Assembly: GCA_030153205.1 (NCBI GenBank)
Contig: JASLHV010000436.1
Location: 1-6,194 of the forward strand
DNA length: 6,194 nt
Reading direction: 5' to 3'
Source of the DNA: Roseiarcus sp.
Lineage (GTDB): Bacteria > Pseudomonadota > Alphaproteobacteria > Rhizobiales > Beijerinckiaceae
Shown: positions 1 to 6,088 of the stretch, in pieces
Layout of the letters: each line of letters starts with the position of its first letter
Numbering within the stretch: position 1 is the first letter of the stretch
Position numbers and translations under genes: made by a program
The notes under the pieces: generated by a model
Databases searched by the model: none
The model's input: only the letters and a program-made list of their open reading frames with translations
What the model was told of the DNA's origin: nothing

Positions 1-2
1 GC

Positions 3-194
3 GCTTTGAGGCCCAAGCAGGGCGTCTTCGCCGCTCAGGATTCCGCCGGCACAGCGCGTGGCGCTGCAATGCTCGCCCATTGGCCGCCGTCTTATGCTCT
101 GTCTGCGCCGACTCCTGTGGCCGCCGCGTCGGTCGCGGGGCTTGATGCCTATCGCGCGACGTGGACAGAAGCTATCGCGCGCCGCGCTCCTTAA
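3..194 (+). CDS. C-terminal fragment of a gene entering from the left, possibly FGGY-type carbohydrate kinase
   Basis: An open frame runs from the window edge to a TAA at 192-194, giving about 63 codons with no start needed inside the window. The peptide contains the stretch DSAGTARGAAMLAHW, which resembles the late conserved segment of FGGY sugar kinases (a small residue-rich helix with the pattern ARGAA-LA), and ends in a charged helix (DAYRATWTEAIARRAP). Codons have the GC-rich third positions of the neighbouring genes. The frame overlaps the 3' end of the minus-strand PadR gene by 23 bases in a tail-to-tail arrangement. The kinase assignment rests on a short pattern only. It could also be another family, or a chance open frame in GC-rich DNA. 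Confidence 0.35.
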   Translation, partial: ALRPKQGVFAAQDSAGTARGAAMLAHWPPSYALSAPTPVAAASVAGLDAYRATWTEAIARRAP

Positions 195-828
195 TCGTTA
201 CGCCGAACGGAATGACATTCTCGCCGCGCGCCGCCGTTTCGTGCCAGCCGCGCCAGACGTCCAATCCATCGAGCGCGCCCGCATCGATTTCCGCGATCAA
301 TTTCTTTACCCATACGATTTCGGCTTCGCGCAAATGCGAGCGATACTCCTCCTCGATCCAGAAAAGACGCGGTAGCTTATCCGCCGTGAGGAAATTTCGG
401 GTCGCCTTCGATCTCTCGACTTCGCCTTCGAGTCTGTGCACCCTTTGCTCCAGAAGATCGCGCGCGTCAGATGGCGTCAGCACGGGAATGAGGCTCAAAC
501 CCGCTTCGAATTGCGTGAATTCATGCGGCGTCTCGACGATGAGCTCGCTCAGCCAGTCGATCAATTCGAGGCGACCGGCGTCGGTCAGCCGGTAGACGGT
601 TCGCTCCGGCCGATTGCCCTCGCGCGCCGTCTCGACCGGCTCGATCATCCGATGGCGCTGCAGCGCGCCCATCACCGTATAGAGCGAGCCATAGTTGAGC
701 TTGATGCTCTTATCCTTGTGGCGCTCGCGCAGCGTACTCGCCATTTCGTAGGGGTGCATAGGCTTCTCGAAGAGGCAGGCGAGCACCGCCAGAGCAAGCG
801 GATTGCCCACTTTTCTTTTGGTGGTCAT
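172..828 (-). CDS. PadR-family transcriptional regulator
   Basis: This 218-residue protein has the two-part layout of PadR regulators. The N-terminal winged helix-turn-helix (about residues 8-90) includes HPYEMASTLRER, the family's GSLYT-x-MGALQRHRMI recognition-helix segment, and the wing ending in YRLTDAGR. The C-terminal part (about 95-195) is a helical Vir_act_alpha_C-like dimerisation region with HRLEGEVERSK. Such proteins repress nearby genes until a phenolic or other aromatic ligand is bound. The ATG at 828 is preceded by AAGGAG eight bases upstream, inside the end of the monooxygenase gene, and overlaps that gene's TGA in ATGA, so the two are probably translationally coupled. It most likely represses its own operon through the palindrome at 2488-2505. 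The family call is firm; the ligand is unknown. Confidence 0.93.
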   Translation of the reverse strand: MTTKRKVGNPLALAVLACLFEKPMHPYEMASTLRERHKDKSIKLNYGSLYTVMGALQRHRMIEPVETAREGNRPERTVYRLTDAGRLELIDWLSELIVETPHEFTQFEAGLSLIPVLTPSDARDLLEQRVHRLEGEVERSKATRNFLTADKLPRLFWIEEEYRSHLREAEIVWVKKLIAEIDAGALDGLDVWRGWHETAARGENVIPFGVTIKERGAR

Positions 829-2444
829 GCGGCGCGCTCCTTCAGTTCAAGCGTTCGGCAAAGTGCGCGGCCGAGCGCCTTGGCAAGAACCGTCAGCGGA
901 TCAGCTTCGCTGCCTCGCGAGCGCCATGCAATAAAGCCGTCTGGCCGCGCCAGCAACGCGCCATCCCGCCCAAGGCCGGTACGTTCCAGGAAAAGTCCTT
1001 CGCTGTCGACAGCGTCAGCGTCGATCCGATAGGCGTCGATGGGCACGCCCTGCGCTTTCATAATCCGCGCCGCGGCCATCCAGGCGCCGCCGCCCGGCGC
1101 GGCAAGAAGCGTGAAGCCCGCGCCGAGGAGATCATGGGTCGAAATCATTGCATCGCTCCGGCCCAAAGGAACATGGGCGAGCCGCGTCCCGGGCCGGCCG
1201 CTTGGCCGTAGCGGGCTTTCGGCCTTGGCGCCGTCTTCTGTGGCCTCGCCCAAGACGCCGGCTGATCGATAGATATAGCCCATCGCCACGCTGAGATAGT
1301 CGAGTTCCGAGTTGGAAGCGTCTTGCTCCCTTTTGTCGGGCTGCAGGCGCTCGAAATAGGTTGCGGCCTGACGCGCGCCCGTCATGGCGGCGACAGGTTG
1401 ACGCTCTGCACTATAGGTCGAAAGCAAATCCGGGCTCGCATGACCTTGGGAGACCATGGCGAGCTTCCAGGCAAGATCCGCTGCGTCTTGAATCGCGGTC
1501 TGGCCACCCAGGCCGCCCGTCGGCGGCATCGTGTGCGCGGCGTCTCCGGCAAGAAACACGCGCCCAGCGGCCATGGTCTCGGCGATGCGGAAAGACATTT
1601 CCCACGGCATGACATCGAGCACCTTGACGTCGAGGTCTTCCACACCGAGCGCCGTACGTACAACCTCCGCGCATCGTTTCCGGTCATAGTCTTCAGCGCT
1701 CTCGCGCCTCGGATCATAGGTAAAGGAGAGTTGGCTGACGCGAGGATTGTCCGTGCAAATGAAGGCGCCGTTTAATTTAGGGCCGCGCAGGAAGTAGAGC
1801 GCGAAGGCGCGTTCCCCCTCCTGAGGGACGAAGTCGGATTCGAAGAGGATCGATATATTCTGCGACAACGCGCCTGGCCCTTGCGTCGCAATCCCCAGGG
1901 CCGGGCGGATCGGACTGCGGTTGCCGTCCGCCGCGATAAGATAATCGGCGGAAATCGTCTCGTCTTTGCCGCTTTTGGCGTCGCGCAACGTCGCGATGAC
2001 GCCTTGCGAATCCTGGGTAAGGCTGACGAGTTCTGTCGAGAAGCGGGCTTGCGCGCCCAACGAGAGGGCTCTGCGCAACAGGATCGGTTCGACGAGGTCT
2101 TGTCCGGCCATCGCCATGGTCGCTGGCGTGAACCGCCGTGTGTCGAAGCCGCCGCGCGGCATGATCGTCTCGATCGGTGGGCTGGAGACGGTTTCGGCGA
2201 CGATGATCGTAAAATCGGCTTGGCCGGCCCGGCTGGCGGAGCAGAGTTCATCCTCCAGCCCAGGAATGACCCGCAAAAGCTCCATGCTGCGGTGATTGAT
2301 TCCGCGCGCTCGCGGATGCCGAGAAGTCGAGGCTCGCTTTTCGACAATCAGACAGGGGACGCCGCGCCAGGCGAGCAGCAGGGCCGCGCTCAATCCAGCA
2401 AGGCCGGCGCCGACGATAAGGACAGGGACGTGGCGGATCGTCAT
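825..2444 (-). CDS. FAD-dependent aromatic-type monooxygenase (PheA/TfdB/RdmE-like)
   Basis: This 539-residue class A flavoprotein hydroxylase is expected to use NAD(P)H and O2 to hydroxylate an aromatic or polyketide-like substrate in the cytoplasm. The Rossmann GxGxxG is VGAGLAG (residues 11-17), with the ribose-binding Glu in LIVEKR (E35). The DG motif is LIAADGNRSP (about 169-178), and the GD motif is RVFLAGDAAHTMPPTGGLGG (295-314). A C-terminal thioredoxin-like domain (about 430-530) contains DLLGAGFTLLA and ends in LARPDGFIAWRS, typical of phenol hydroxylase, TfdB and aklavinone hydroxylase relatives. The start at 2444 is chosen because GAAGGAG lies seven bases upstream and MTIRHVPVLIVGAG begins exactly at the flavin fold. 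The same frame is open to 2699, but those extra codons cover the promoter region. The downstream padR overlaps by four bases. The substrate cannot be told from sequence. Confidence 0.94.
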   Translation of the reverse strand: MTIRHVPVLIVGAGLAGLSAALLLAWRGVPCLIVEKRASTSRHPRARGINHRSMELLRVIPGLEDELCSASRAGQADFTIIVAETVSSPPIETIMPRGGFDTRRFTPATMAMAGQDLVEPILLRRALSLGAQARFSTELVSLTQDSQGVIATLRDAKSGKDETISADYLIAADGNRSPIRPALGIATQGPGALSQNISILFESDFVPQEGERAFALYFLRGPKLNGAFICTDNPRVSQLSFTYDPRRESAEDYDRKRCAEVVRTALGVEDLDVKVLDVMPWEMSFRIAETMAAGRVFLAGDAAHTMPPTGGLGGQTAIQDAADLAWKLAMVSQGHASPDLLSTYSAERQPVAAMTGARQAATYFERLQPDKREQDASNSELDYLSVAMGYIYRSAGVLGEATEDGAKAESPLRPSGRPGTRLAHVPLGRSDAMISTHDLLGAGFTLLAAPGGGAWMAAARIMKAQGVPIDAYRIDADAVDSEGLFLERTGLGRDGALLARPDGFIAWRSRGSEADPLTVLAKALGRALCRTLELKERAA

Positions 2445-2452
2445 ACAACTCT

Positions 2453-2458
2453 CCTTCG
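2453..2458 (-). promoter_or_regulatory. Ribosome binding site deciding the monooxygenase start
   Basis: On the minus strand GAAGGAG lies just upstream of the ATG at 2444, with the short spacer AGTTGT between. It is the only strong Shine-Dalgarno site in the long open frame. It fixes the start 85 codons inside the longest possible reading frame. Confidence 0.75.
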
Positions 2459-2473
2459 GATATCCATCATTGA

Positions 2474-2505
2474 ATATACTGCAACATATATACTGATCAG
2501 TATAT
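2474..2505. promoter_or_regulatory. Probable PadR operator: perfect 18-bp palindrome plus tandem half-site
   Basis: ATATACTGATCAGTATAT at 2488-2505 is a perfect 18-bp inverted repeat. The half-site ATATACTG occurs again at 2474-2481, in direct orientation and 14 bp away, so a second dimer or a lower-affinity contact is possible. The site lies in the 184-bp gap between the divergent monooxygenase/padR operon and the hemD-like gene. PadR proteins bind AT-rich dyads of this kind at their own promoters. For minus-strand transcription, TTGCGC (complement of 2508-2513) and TATATA/TATATT-like hexamers bracket or overlap the palindrome, so bound protein would block RNA polymerase. The assignment to this PadR is inferred from position; the palindrome itself is seen directly. 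Confidence 0.7.
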
Positions 2506-2628
2506 CCGCGCAAGAAGAAAGTGAAGCTGGTCCACGGCGGCGCTGCGACTACTCCTCGCCTTGGCGCACGGCGGCAGTCATGAGAAAGAAAAGCGCAAGC
2601 CGGTTTTCGCGGCTTGGCGGGTTTGCCT

Positions 2629-3456
2629 ATGAGCGATGAATTAGCCGGTCGACGGATTGTGGTTCCCGAGACGCGTGAACTGGCGCTGTTCAAGCGCATG
2701 CTCGAAGAGCGCGGCGCAATCTGCCTACCCTGCCCGATGATCGCGATTCACGATGCGCCCGATCCAGCGCCGGTGGAGGCTTGGGTTCGGCGTTTCATCG
2801 CCCAGCCGGCCGATGATCTCATTCTGCTGACCGGCGAGGGCCTGCGCCGCCTTATCGCGCTGGCGGATCGCAAAGGCCTTCGCGACGCCTTCGTGGCCGC
2901 GCTCGCCCATTCGCGACGGATCACGCGCGGCCCCAAGCCAGTCCGCGCCCTTAGGGAAATCGGCCTCAGCGGCGATCTCTCTCCAGATGAGCCGACGAGC
3001 GAAGGCGTCATCCGCCTGTTGTCGCGCCTCGATCTCAAAGGTCGCCGCGCCGCCCTGCAGCTCTATCCCGACAGCGCGCACGAGGCCTTGCTCAGCCACC
3101 TCAAGTCGGCGGCGGCGAGCGTCGATCCTGTTCTGCCTTATGTCTATGCGTCGAGCGCTGAAGATGCCTTAGTAGTCGCGACGATCGATGAAATGGCGGT
3201 TGGCAAGGTCGACGCCATCGCCTTCACCAGCGGCCCACAGGTGCGCCGGCTCAGCGCCGTCGCTGAAAAAACCGGACGTTCGGAAGCGCTGCGGACGGCG
3301 CTATCCCGCATGGTGGTTGCGGCGGTCGGCCCAATCGTGGCCTCCGAACTCGAGGCGCTCGGCGCGGCCCCCAGCGTCACGCCGTCTGGAGACAGCTATT
3401 TCATGAAACCGCTGGCGCGAGCTCTGGCGGAAGCCTTCGCGCATCGGAAGCCCTAG
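2629..3456 (+). CDS. hemD: Uroporphyrinogen-III synthase family protein (HemD-like)
   Basis: This 275-residue cytosolic protein matches the HEM4 fold, which closes hydroxymethylbilane with D-ring inversion to uroporphyrinogen III, the last common precursor of heme, siroheme and cobalamin. The first strand-helix is RRIVVPETRELALFKRMLEERGA, followed by LILLTGEGLRRL. The second domain has VDAIAFTSGPQVRRL, then VVAAVGPIVASELEALG, then a PSGDSYFMKPLARAL ending. These are the family's usual 'FTS', 'GP-A--L---G' and closing-helix segments. Length is normal. I chose ATG 2629, which has a modest GGCGGG seven bases upstream; a TTG at 2614 is also in frame but has no ribosome site. The gene diverges from the monooxygenase operon and no other heme or B12 biosynthesis gene lies in the window. 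The enzyme family is diverse in sequence, so a paralogue with a different role is possible. Confidence 0.82.
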   Translation: MSDELAGRRIVVPETRELALFKRMLEERGAICLPCPMIAIHDAPDPAPVEAWVRRFIAQPADDLILLTGEGLRRLIALADRKGLRDAFVAALAHSRRITRGPKPVRALREIGLSGDLSPDEPTSEGVIRLLSRLDLKGRRAALQLYPDSAHEALLSHLKSAAASVDPVLPYVYASSAEDALVVATIDEMAVGKVDAIAFTSGPQVRRLSAVAEKTGRSEALRTALSRMVVAAVGPIVASELEALGAAPSVTPSGDSYFMKPLARALAEAFAHRKP

Positions 3457-3560
3457 CGAGCGATGTGCCGCCCAAAAAAGTGAATGGGCTCTCGGATTTC
3501 TCGTCTCGGTATTTGCCTCCCCCTTCTGGCGACTCGCGATTGGCGATGCTAAGCTTCTGG
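3457..3560 (+). other. Intergenic gap before the riboswitch
   Basis: This gap lies between the hemD-like stop and the first paired strand of the riboswitch. The transcription start for the riboswitch/Rieske transcript is expected here, unless it reads through from the hemD-like gene. I see no convincing -35/-10 pair and no terminator hairpin with a T-run after the hemD-like gene. Confidence 0.4.
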
Positions 3561-3746
3561 CGTTCGAGCGTGCCGCATCTGCTTGCAAAAGCGGAGCGGA
3601 GAATTGGGAAGCCGGTGCGAATCCGGCGCTGCCCCCGCAACGGTAGGGAAGTTCGAGCGCGGCGAAAGCCACTGGGCGTTAAAGGCCTGGGAAGGCGCCG
3701 CGCTTTGGCGAAAGCCGCTTCCAAGCCCGGAAACCAGCCTCGAATG
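3561..3746 (+). ncRNA. Cobalamin riboswitch (AdoCbl-type, Cobalamin family)
   Basis: The conserved landmarks appear in order. GGGAAGCCGGTGCGAATCC starts at 3605, followed by CGGCGCTGCCCCCGCAACGG, AAAGCCACTGGG near 3665, and the B12 box AAGCCCGGAAACCAGCC near 3723-3739. Closing helix P1 is visible: CGTTCGAG at 3561-3568 pairs with CTCGAATG at 3739-3746, all Watson-Crick except one G-T. The inner CCGGTGCGAATCCGG hairpin is intact. The element senses adenosylcobalamin or a related corrinoid and in nearly all known cases lowers expression of the downstream gene when the ligand binds. The next gene on the strand is the Rieske oxygenase at 3877. The riboswitch call is firm from the consensus; the direction of control is from family knowledge. 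Confidence 0.95.
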
Positions 3747-3876
3747 GTCGGAAGGATCGCGGGAGGCGATCGCTAAGACGGATGATCCTCAGCGCCGCTC
3801 GGCGCAGACAGACGTTCGCTCTTCGCTCCTCTCCTAACGATCTGCCGGGCGCAACGTCGGTCACGTGGGGTTTGAC
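3747..3876 (+). promoter_or_regulatory. Riboswitch expression platform / leader of the Rieske gene
   Basis: Two hairpins follow the aptamer. GATCGC (3755-3760) and GCGATC (3766-3771) pair around a GGGAG loop, and GCGCC (3792-3796) pairs with GGCGC (3801-3805) around GCTC. Neither is followed by a run of T, so an intrinsic terminator is unlikely. The pyrimidine-rich CCTCTC at 3828-3833 can pair with GGGAGG at 3761-3766, including one G-T pair. Control of translation initiation or Rho-dependent termination fits better. The ribosome site appears to be GGGG at 3867-3870. No open frame in this leader looks like a gene. Confidence 0.5.
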
Positions 3877-5130
3877 ATGGATGTGAAACACGAAATGCGC
3901 GCCGAACTTGGCGCGAGACGGCCGGGACACACGCTCTCGAGAAAATTCTATGTCGATCCCGCCTATTACGCGATCGATCTCGAGAATATTTGGTACCGGC
4001 AATGGCTCTTCGCAGGACACGATTGCGAAATACCGAAAGCCGGCGATTTCTTCACGCTGCAGGTCGGCGAATATCCGGTCATCGTTGCGCGCGGGCGCGA
4101 CGGTGCCATTCGCGCGTTGCACAACTCGTGTCGCCATCGCGGCTCTCGCGTCTGCCCGACCGAAAAAGGTTCGGCGATGCGGCTCGTCTGCCCCTATCAC
4201 AACTGGAGCTACGAACTCGACGGACGTCTCCTTTTCGCGCGGGACATGGGCGCGGACTTCGATCGGTCGCGTCATGGCTTGAAGAGCGTTCATTGCGAAA
4301 CCGCCGGCGGCTACATCTGGATATGCCTCGCTGAAGCGCCTCCGGATTTTTCCGCCTTTCGCGCCATGGCCGAACGCTATCTCGGCCCTCATGATCTCAC
4401 GCACGCCAAGGTCGCTGTCGAGAGCACGATCGTCGAAGAGGGCAATTGGAAGCTCGTATGGGAGAACAATCGCGAATGCTACCATTGCACGTCCAACCAT
4501 CCCGAACTTTGCCGCACCTTCCCCGAGAGGCCGACAGTTTCCGGCGTCGAAGGCGCGATGGCCGATCCGCTGATCACGGAACATTGGAATCGCTGCGAAG
4601 CGGCCGGCCTGCCAAGCAAGTTCGATCTTTCGCCGGATGGCCAGTATCGCGCGACCCGCATGCCGCTCTTACGTGACGCCGTCAGCTACACGATGTCCGG
4701 TAAAGCCGCCTTGGCGAAGCCGCTCAGCGACGGCGTCACGGAGCCTAACATCGGCTCTCTATTGCTCTTCCACTATCCAACGGCATGGAGCCATGTGCTC
4801 GGCGATCATGCGATCACCTTCCGCGTTTTACCGATCGGGCCGACCAAGACGCAGGTGACGACGAAGTGGCTGGTCCATCGTGATGCGGTTGAAGGCGCTG
4901 ACTATTCGAAGGACGAACTGACGCAAGTTTGGTTGGCGACCAACGACCAGGATCGCCGCATTGTCGAAGAGAACCAGCGCGGGATCTTGTCGCCGGCTTT
5001 TGAACCGGGTCCCTATTCGCCGGTCCACGAAGGCGGTGTGATGCAATTCGTCGACTGGTACTGTCAGGTCAGCGACCATGCGCTCGGCGCCGATACGCAG
5101 CGCGAGGTACGGACGCTACGCTCGGCTTAA
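3877..5130 (+). CDS. Rieske non-heme iron oxygenase, alpha subunit (GbcA/stachydrine demethylase-like)
   Basis: This 417-residue cytoplasmic oxygenase would take electrons from a separate reductase to activate O2, hydroxylating or N-demethylating a small substrate. The [2Fe-2S] ligands are Cys85-x-His87 (SCRHRGSR) and Cys105-x2-His108 (CPYHNWSYELDG). The mononuclear iron ligands are His203 and His208 in ENNRECYHCTSNHPEL, with a carboxylate most likely Asp359 in NDQDRRIVEENQRG. NWKLVWENNRECYHC and QRGILSP are typical of the quaternary-amine demethylase branch (glycine betaine GbcA, stachydrine Stc2, carnitine CntA), but the substrate is not proven. I prefer ATG 3877, which follows GGGG at six bases; GTG 3865 is in frame but lacks a ribosome site. 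The gene lies 130 bases after a cobalamin riboswitch and is presumably under its control. No reductase partner is in the window. Confidence 0.93.
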   Translation: MDVKHEMRAELGARRPGHTLSRKFYVDPAYYAIDLENIWYRQWLFAGHDCEIPKAGDFFTLQVGEYPVIVARGRDGAIRALHNSCRHRGSRVCPTEKGSAMRLVCPYHNWSYELDGRLLFARDMGADFDRSRHGLKSVHCETAGGYIWICLAEAPPDFSAFRAMAERYLGPHDLTHAKVAVESTIVEEGNWKLVWENNRECYHCTSNHPELCRTFPERPTVSGVEGAMADPLITEHWNRCEAAGLPSKFDLSPDGQYRATRMPLLRDAVSYTMSGKAALAKPLSDGVTEPNIGSLLLFHYPTAWSHVLGDHAITFRVLPIGPTKTQVTTKWLVHRDAVEGADYSKDELTQVWLATNDQDRRIVEENQRGILSPAFEPGPYSPVHEGGVMQFVDWYCQVSDHALGADTQREVRTLRSA

Positions 5131-5171
5131 CGACGTTTCCGCCCAGCCGGCGTAGGCGATAGTGCGCCGCG

Positions 5172-5206
5172 CCGCCTCCGCCTGCAGGCGGCTTGAACCA
5201 GCCGCC
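5172..5206 (-). repeat. Repeat copy A (about 35 bp, hairpin-forming, glycine-tail coding)
   Basis: On the minus strand this reads GGCGGCTGGTTCAAGCCGCC followed by TGCAGGCGGAGGCGG. It matches copy B at 6093-6127 in 30 of 35 positions. It contains a perfect 7-bp stem (GGCGGCT and AGCCGCC around a 6-base loop) and the 14-bp palindrome CCGCCTGCAGGCGG. In one frame it reads GGWFKPPAGGGG, parallel to GGLFKSPVGGGG in copy B. Confidence 0.75.
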
Positions 5207-5650
5207 CGTACTTTGCCGTCGGGGAGTTCCAGTCTCGTGCCCTCGAGGACCGCGCCCCCGCTGTTTACCAGCTTTGGCTCCATCTTATTGAGCACTTCAT
5301 AGAACAGTTTTGGAATAGACGCCGGATCGTCGAAAGAAACATATCGAACGGAAGCCTCTTTGCCCGGCTTGCTCCCCGGGACCTTTCTTTCGAACGCGCC
5401 CGCGCCGAAAATCCGCTCCATATAATTTTTGCCAATTTTTTCCCATCTTTGTTGCAGGTGTTATCACGAAGCGAAAGTTTCTGACGCCGGAGTTTCGGAA
5501 AATGTTCGTGTAATAGGCGGCCAAATCGACGCTATTCGTATGATACGACAATGCCACTGGGAAAGTATTGCAAGTATGCTTTGGCCTGTTGTATCATTTT
5601 CAGTTGCTCGTCCACAGCCCCTGGCTCGCCGCCAATCTCGCGAACACGAC
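5172..5650 (-). pseudogene. Frame-broken toxin-like coding remnant
   Basis: No single frame covers this region, but coding-like peptide continues across three frame changes on the minus strand. Segment one (about 5650-5535) includes EPGAVDEQLKMIQQAKAYLQ and ends VVSYE-stop. Segment two (about 5545-5450) carries on with SYHTNSVDLAAYYTNIF and FRFVITPAT. Segment three (about 5455-5220) starts RWEKIGKNYMERIFGAGAF and includes SVRYVSFDDPASIPKLFYEV. Segment four (about 5222-5172) gives RQSTGGWFKPPAGGGG, without a stop. The helix-strand pattern around HTNS..AAYY and VITP resembles the end of nuclease-type polymorphic toxin domains, but I do not recognise the family with certainty. It starts directly after the stop of the immunity-like gene and runs tail-to-tail into the Rieske gene. 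Sequencing error could mimic one break, hardly all three. Confidence 0.5.
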
Positions 5651-5652
5651 GA

Positions 5653-6087
5653 CTAGTTCTTCTTTGGATCGTATTCGGATACTTCGCAGTGGTTTAATCC
5701 AAAAGCCTTGAGCAAATTCATGATCCGTTCGGATACGACCAGGCGACCAGACGATGAAAGACCGAAGTCGTCCTTTCCGGCTCGGCCGGTTATTTGCAGC
5801 CAGGAGAACGCGGGTAGAGGTCGGTCGCCATACAATTCAAGATATATTCCAGATTTCGTAACCTCGACATCGCCAAACACAACCCCCGACGCCTGCGCCT
5901 CTATCAAGGCCTCCTTAAGACGATCGGTGACAATGAAAGTGCAGATGGCCTCGAGGATGGGGTCGCAAGGCCATGTATCAAACTCATAGTTGAATTTCTC
6001 GACTCTTGGCGGCGTACCCCTCAAGTCTCCCGTCGTTGCAGGCCCGAACATCCCCGCTACTTCCGGCTCCAATGTGAAATAGGTCAT
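5653..6087 (-). CDS. Small protein resembling polymorphic-toxin immunity proteins
   Basis: This intact 144-residue acidic soluble protein has no signal peptide or membrane segment. It begins MTYFTLEPEVAGMFGPAT. The middle has CTFIVTDRLKEALIEA and GVVFGDVEVTKSG. The end has LPAFSWLQITGRAGKDDFGL, SGRLVVSERIMNLLKAFGLN and HCEVSEYDPKKN. This 'F-V(T)..., DDFG, LVVSE-(x)n-LL, HCEV' layout is like single-domain immunity proteins that follow toxin genes (Imm11/Imm43-like groups), but I cannot place it in one family. ATG 6087 has GGAGG eight bases upstream, inside repeat copy B. Directly downstream lies the broken toxin-like remnant, which fits a toxin/immunity array in which immunity genes outlast their toxins. 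It has no visible partner inside the window, so it may neutralise a toxin encoded beyond 6194. Confidence 0.6.
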   Translation of the reverse strand: MTYFTLEPEVAGMFGPATTGDLRGTPPRVEKFNYEFDTWPCDPILEAICTFIVTDRLKEALIEAQASGVVFGDVEVTKSGIYLELYGDRPLPAFSWLQITGRAGKDDFGLSSSGRLVVSERIMNLLKAFGLNHCEVSEYDPKKN

Positions 6088-6088
6088 A

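Noticed and set aside
436..1032. A 198-codon + strand open frame across padR and the end of the monooxygenase
   Set aside because: It spans the junction of two clear minus-strand genes and carries no motif; it is a shadow frame.
1881..2639. A 252-codon + strand open frame opposite the N-terminal half of the monooxygenase
   Set aside because: It lies antisense to the FAD-binding domain and across the promoter region, has no recognisable domain, and has an Arg/Asp-rich shadow composition.
2445..2699. The 85-codon upstream extension of the monooxygenase frame
   Set aside because: It would cover the operator and the divergent gene's start, shows no family similarity, and the strong ribosome site lies at the internal ATG 2444.
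3755..3805. Intrinsic terminator after the riboswitch
   Set aside because: Two hairpins are present but neither is followed by a T-run.
3865..3876. GTG 3865 as start of the Rieske gene
   Set aside because: There is no ribosome site before it, whereas ATG 3877 is preceded by GGGG at a suitable distance. The choice is not certain.
3679..4584. A 301-codon minus-strand open frame opposite the riboswitch and the first half of the Rieske gene
   Set aside because: It is antisense to a protein with all catalytic motifs and to a structured RNA. Its peptide is Arg/Ala-rich without domain features, as expected of an opposite-strand frame in GC-rich DNA.
5116..5421. A 101-codon minus-strand frame as an intact small gene
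   Set aside because: Coding-like peptide continues upstream of its first ATG and in other frames beyond its end, and its last codons overlap the Rieske stop. It is better read as one segment of the broken remnant.
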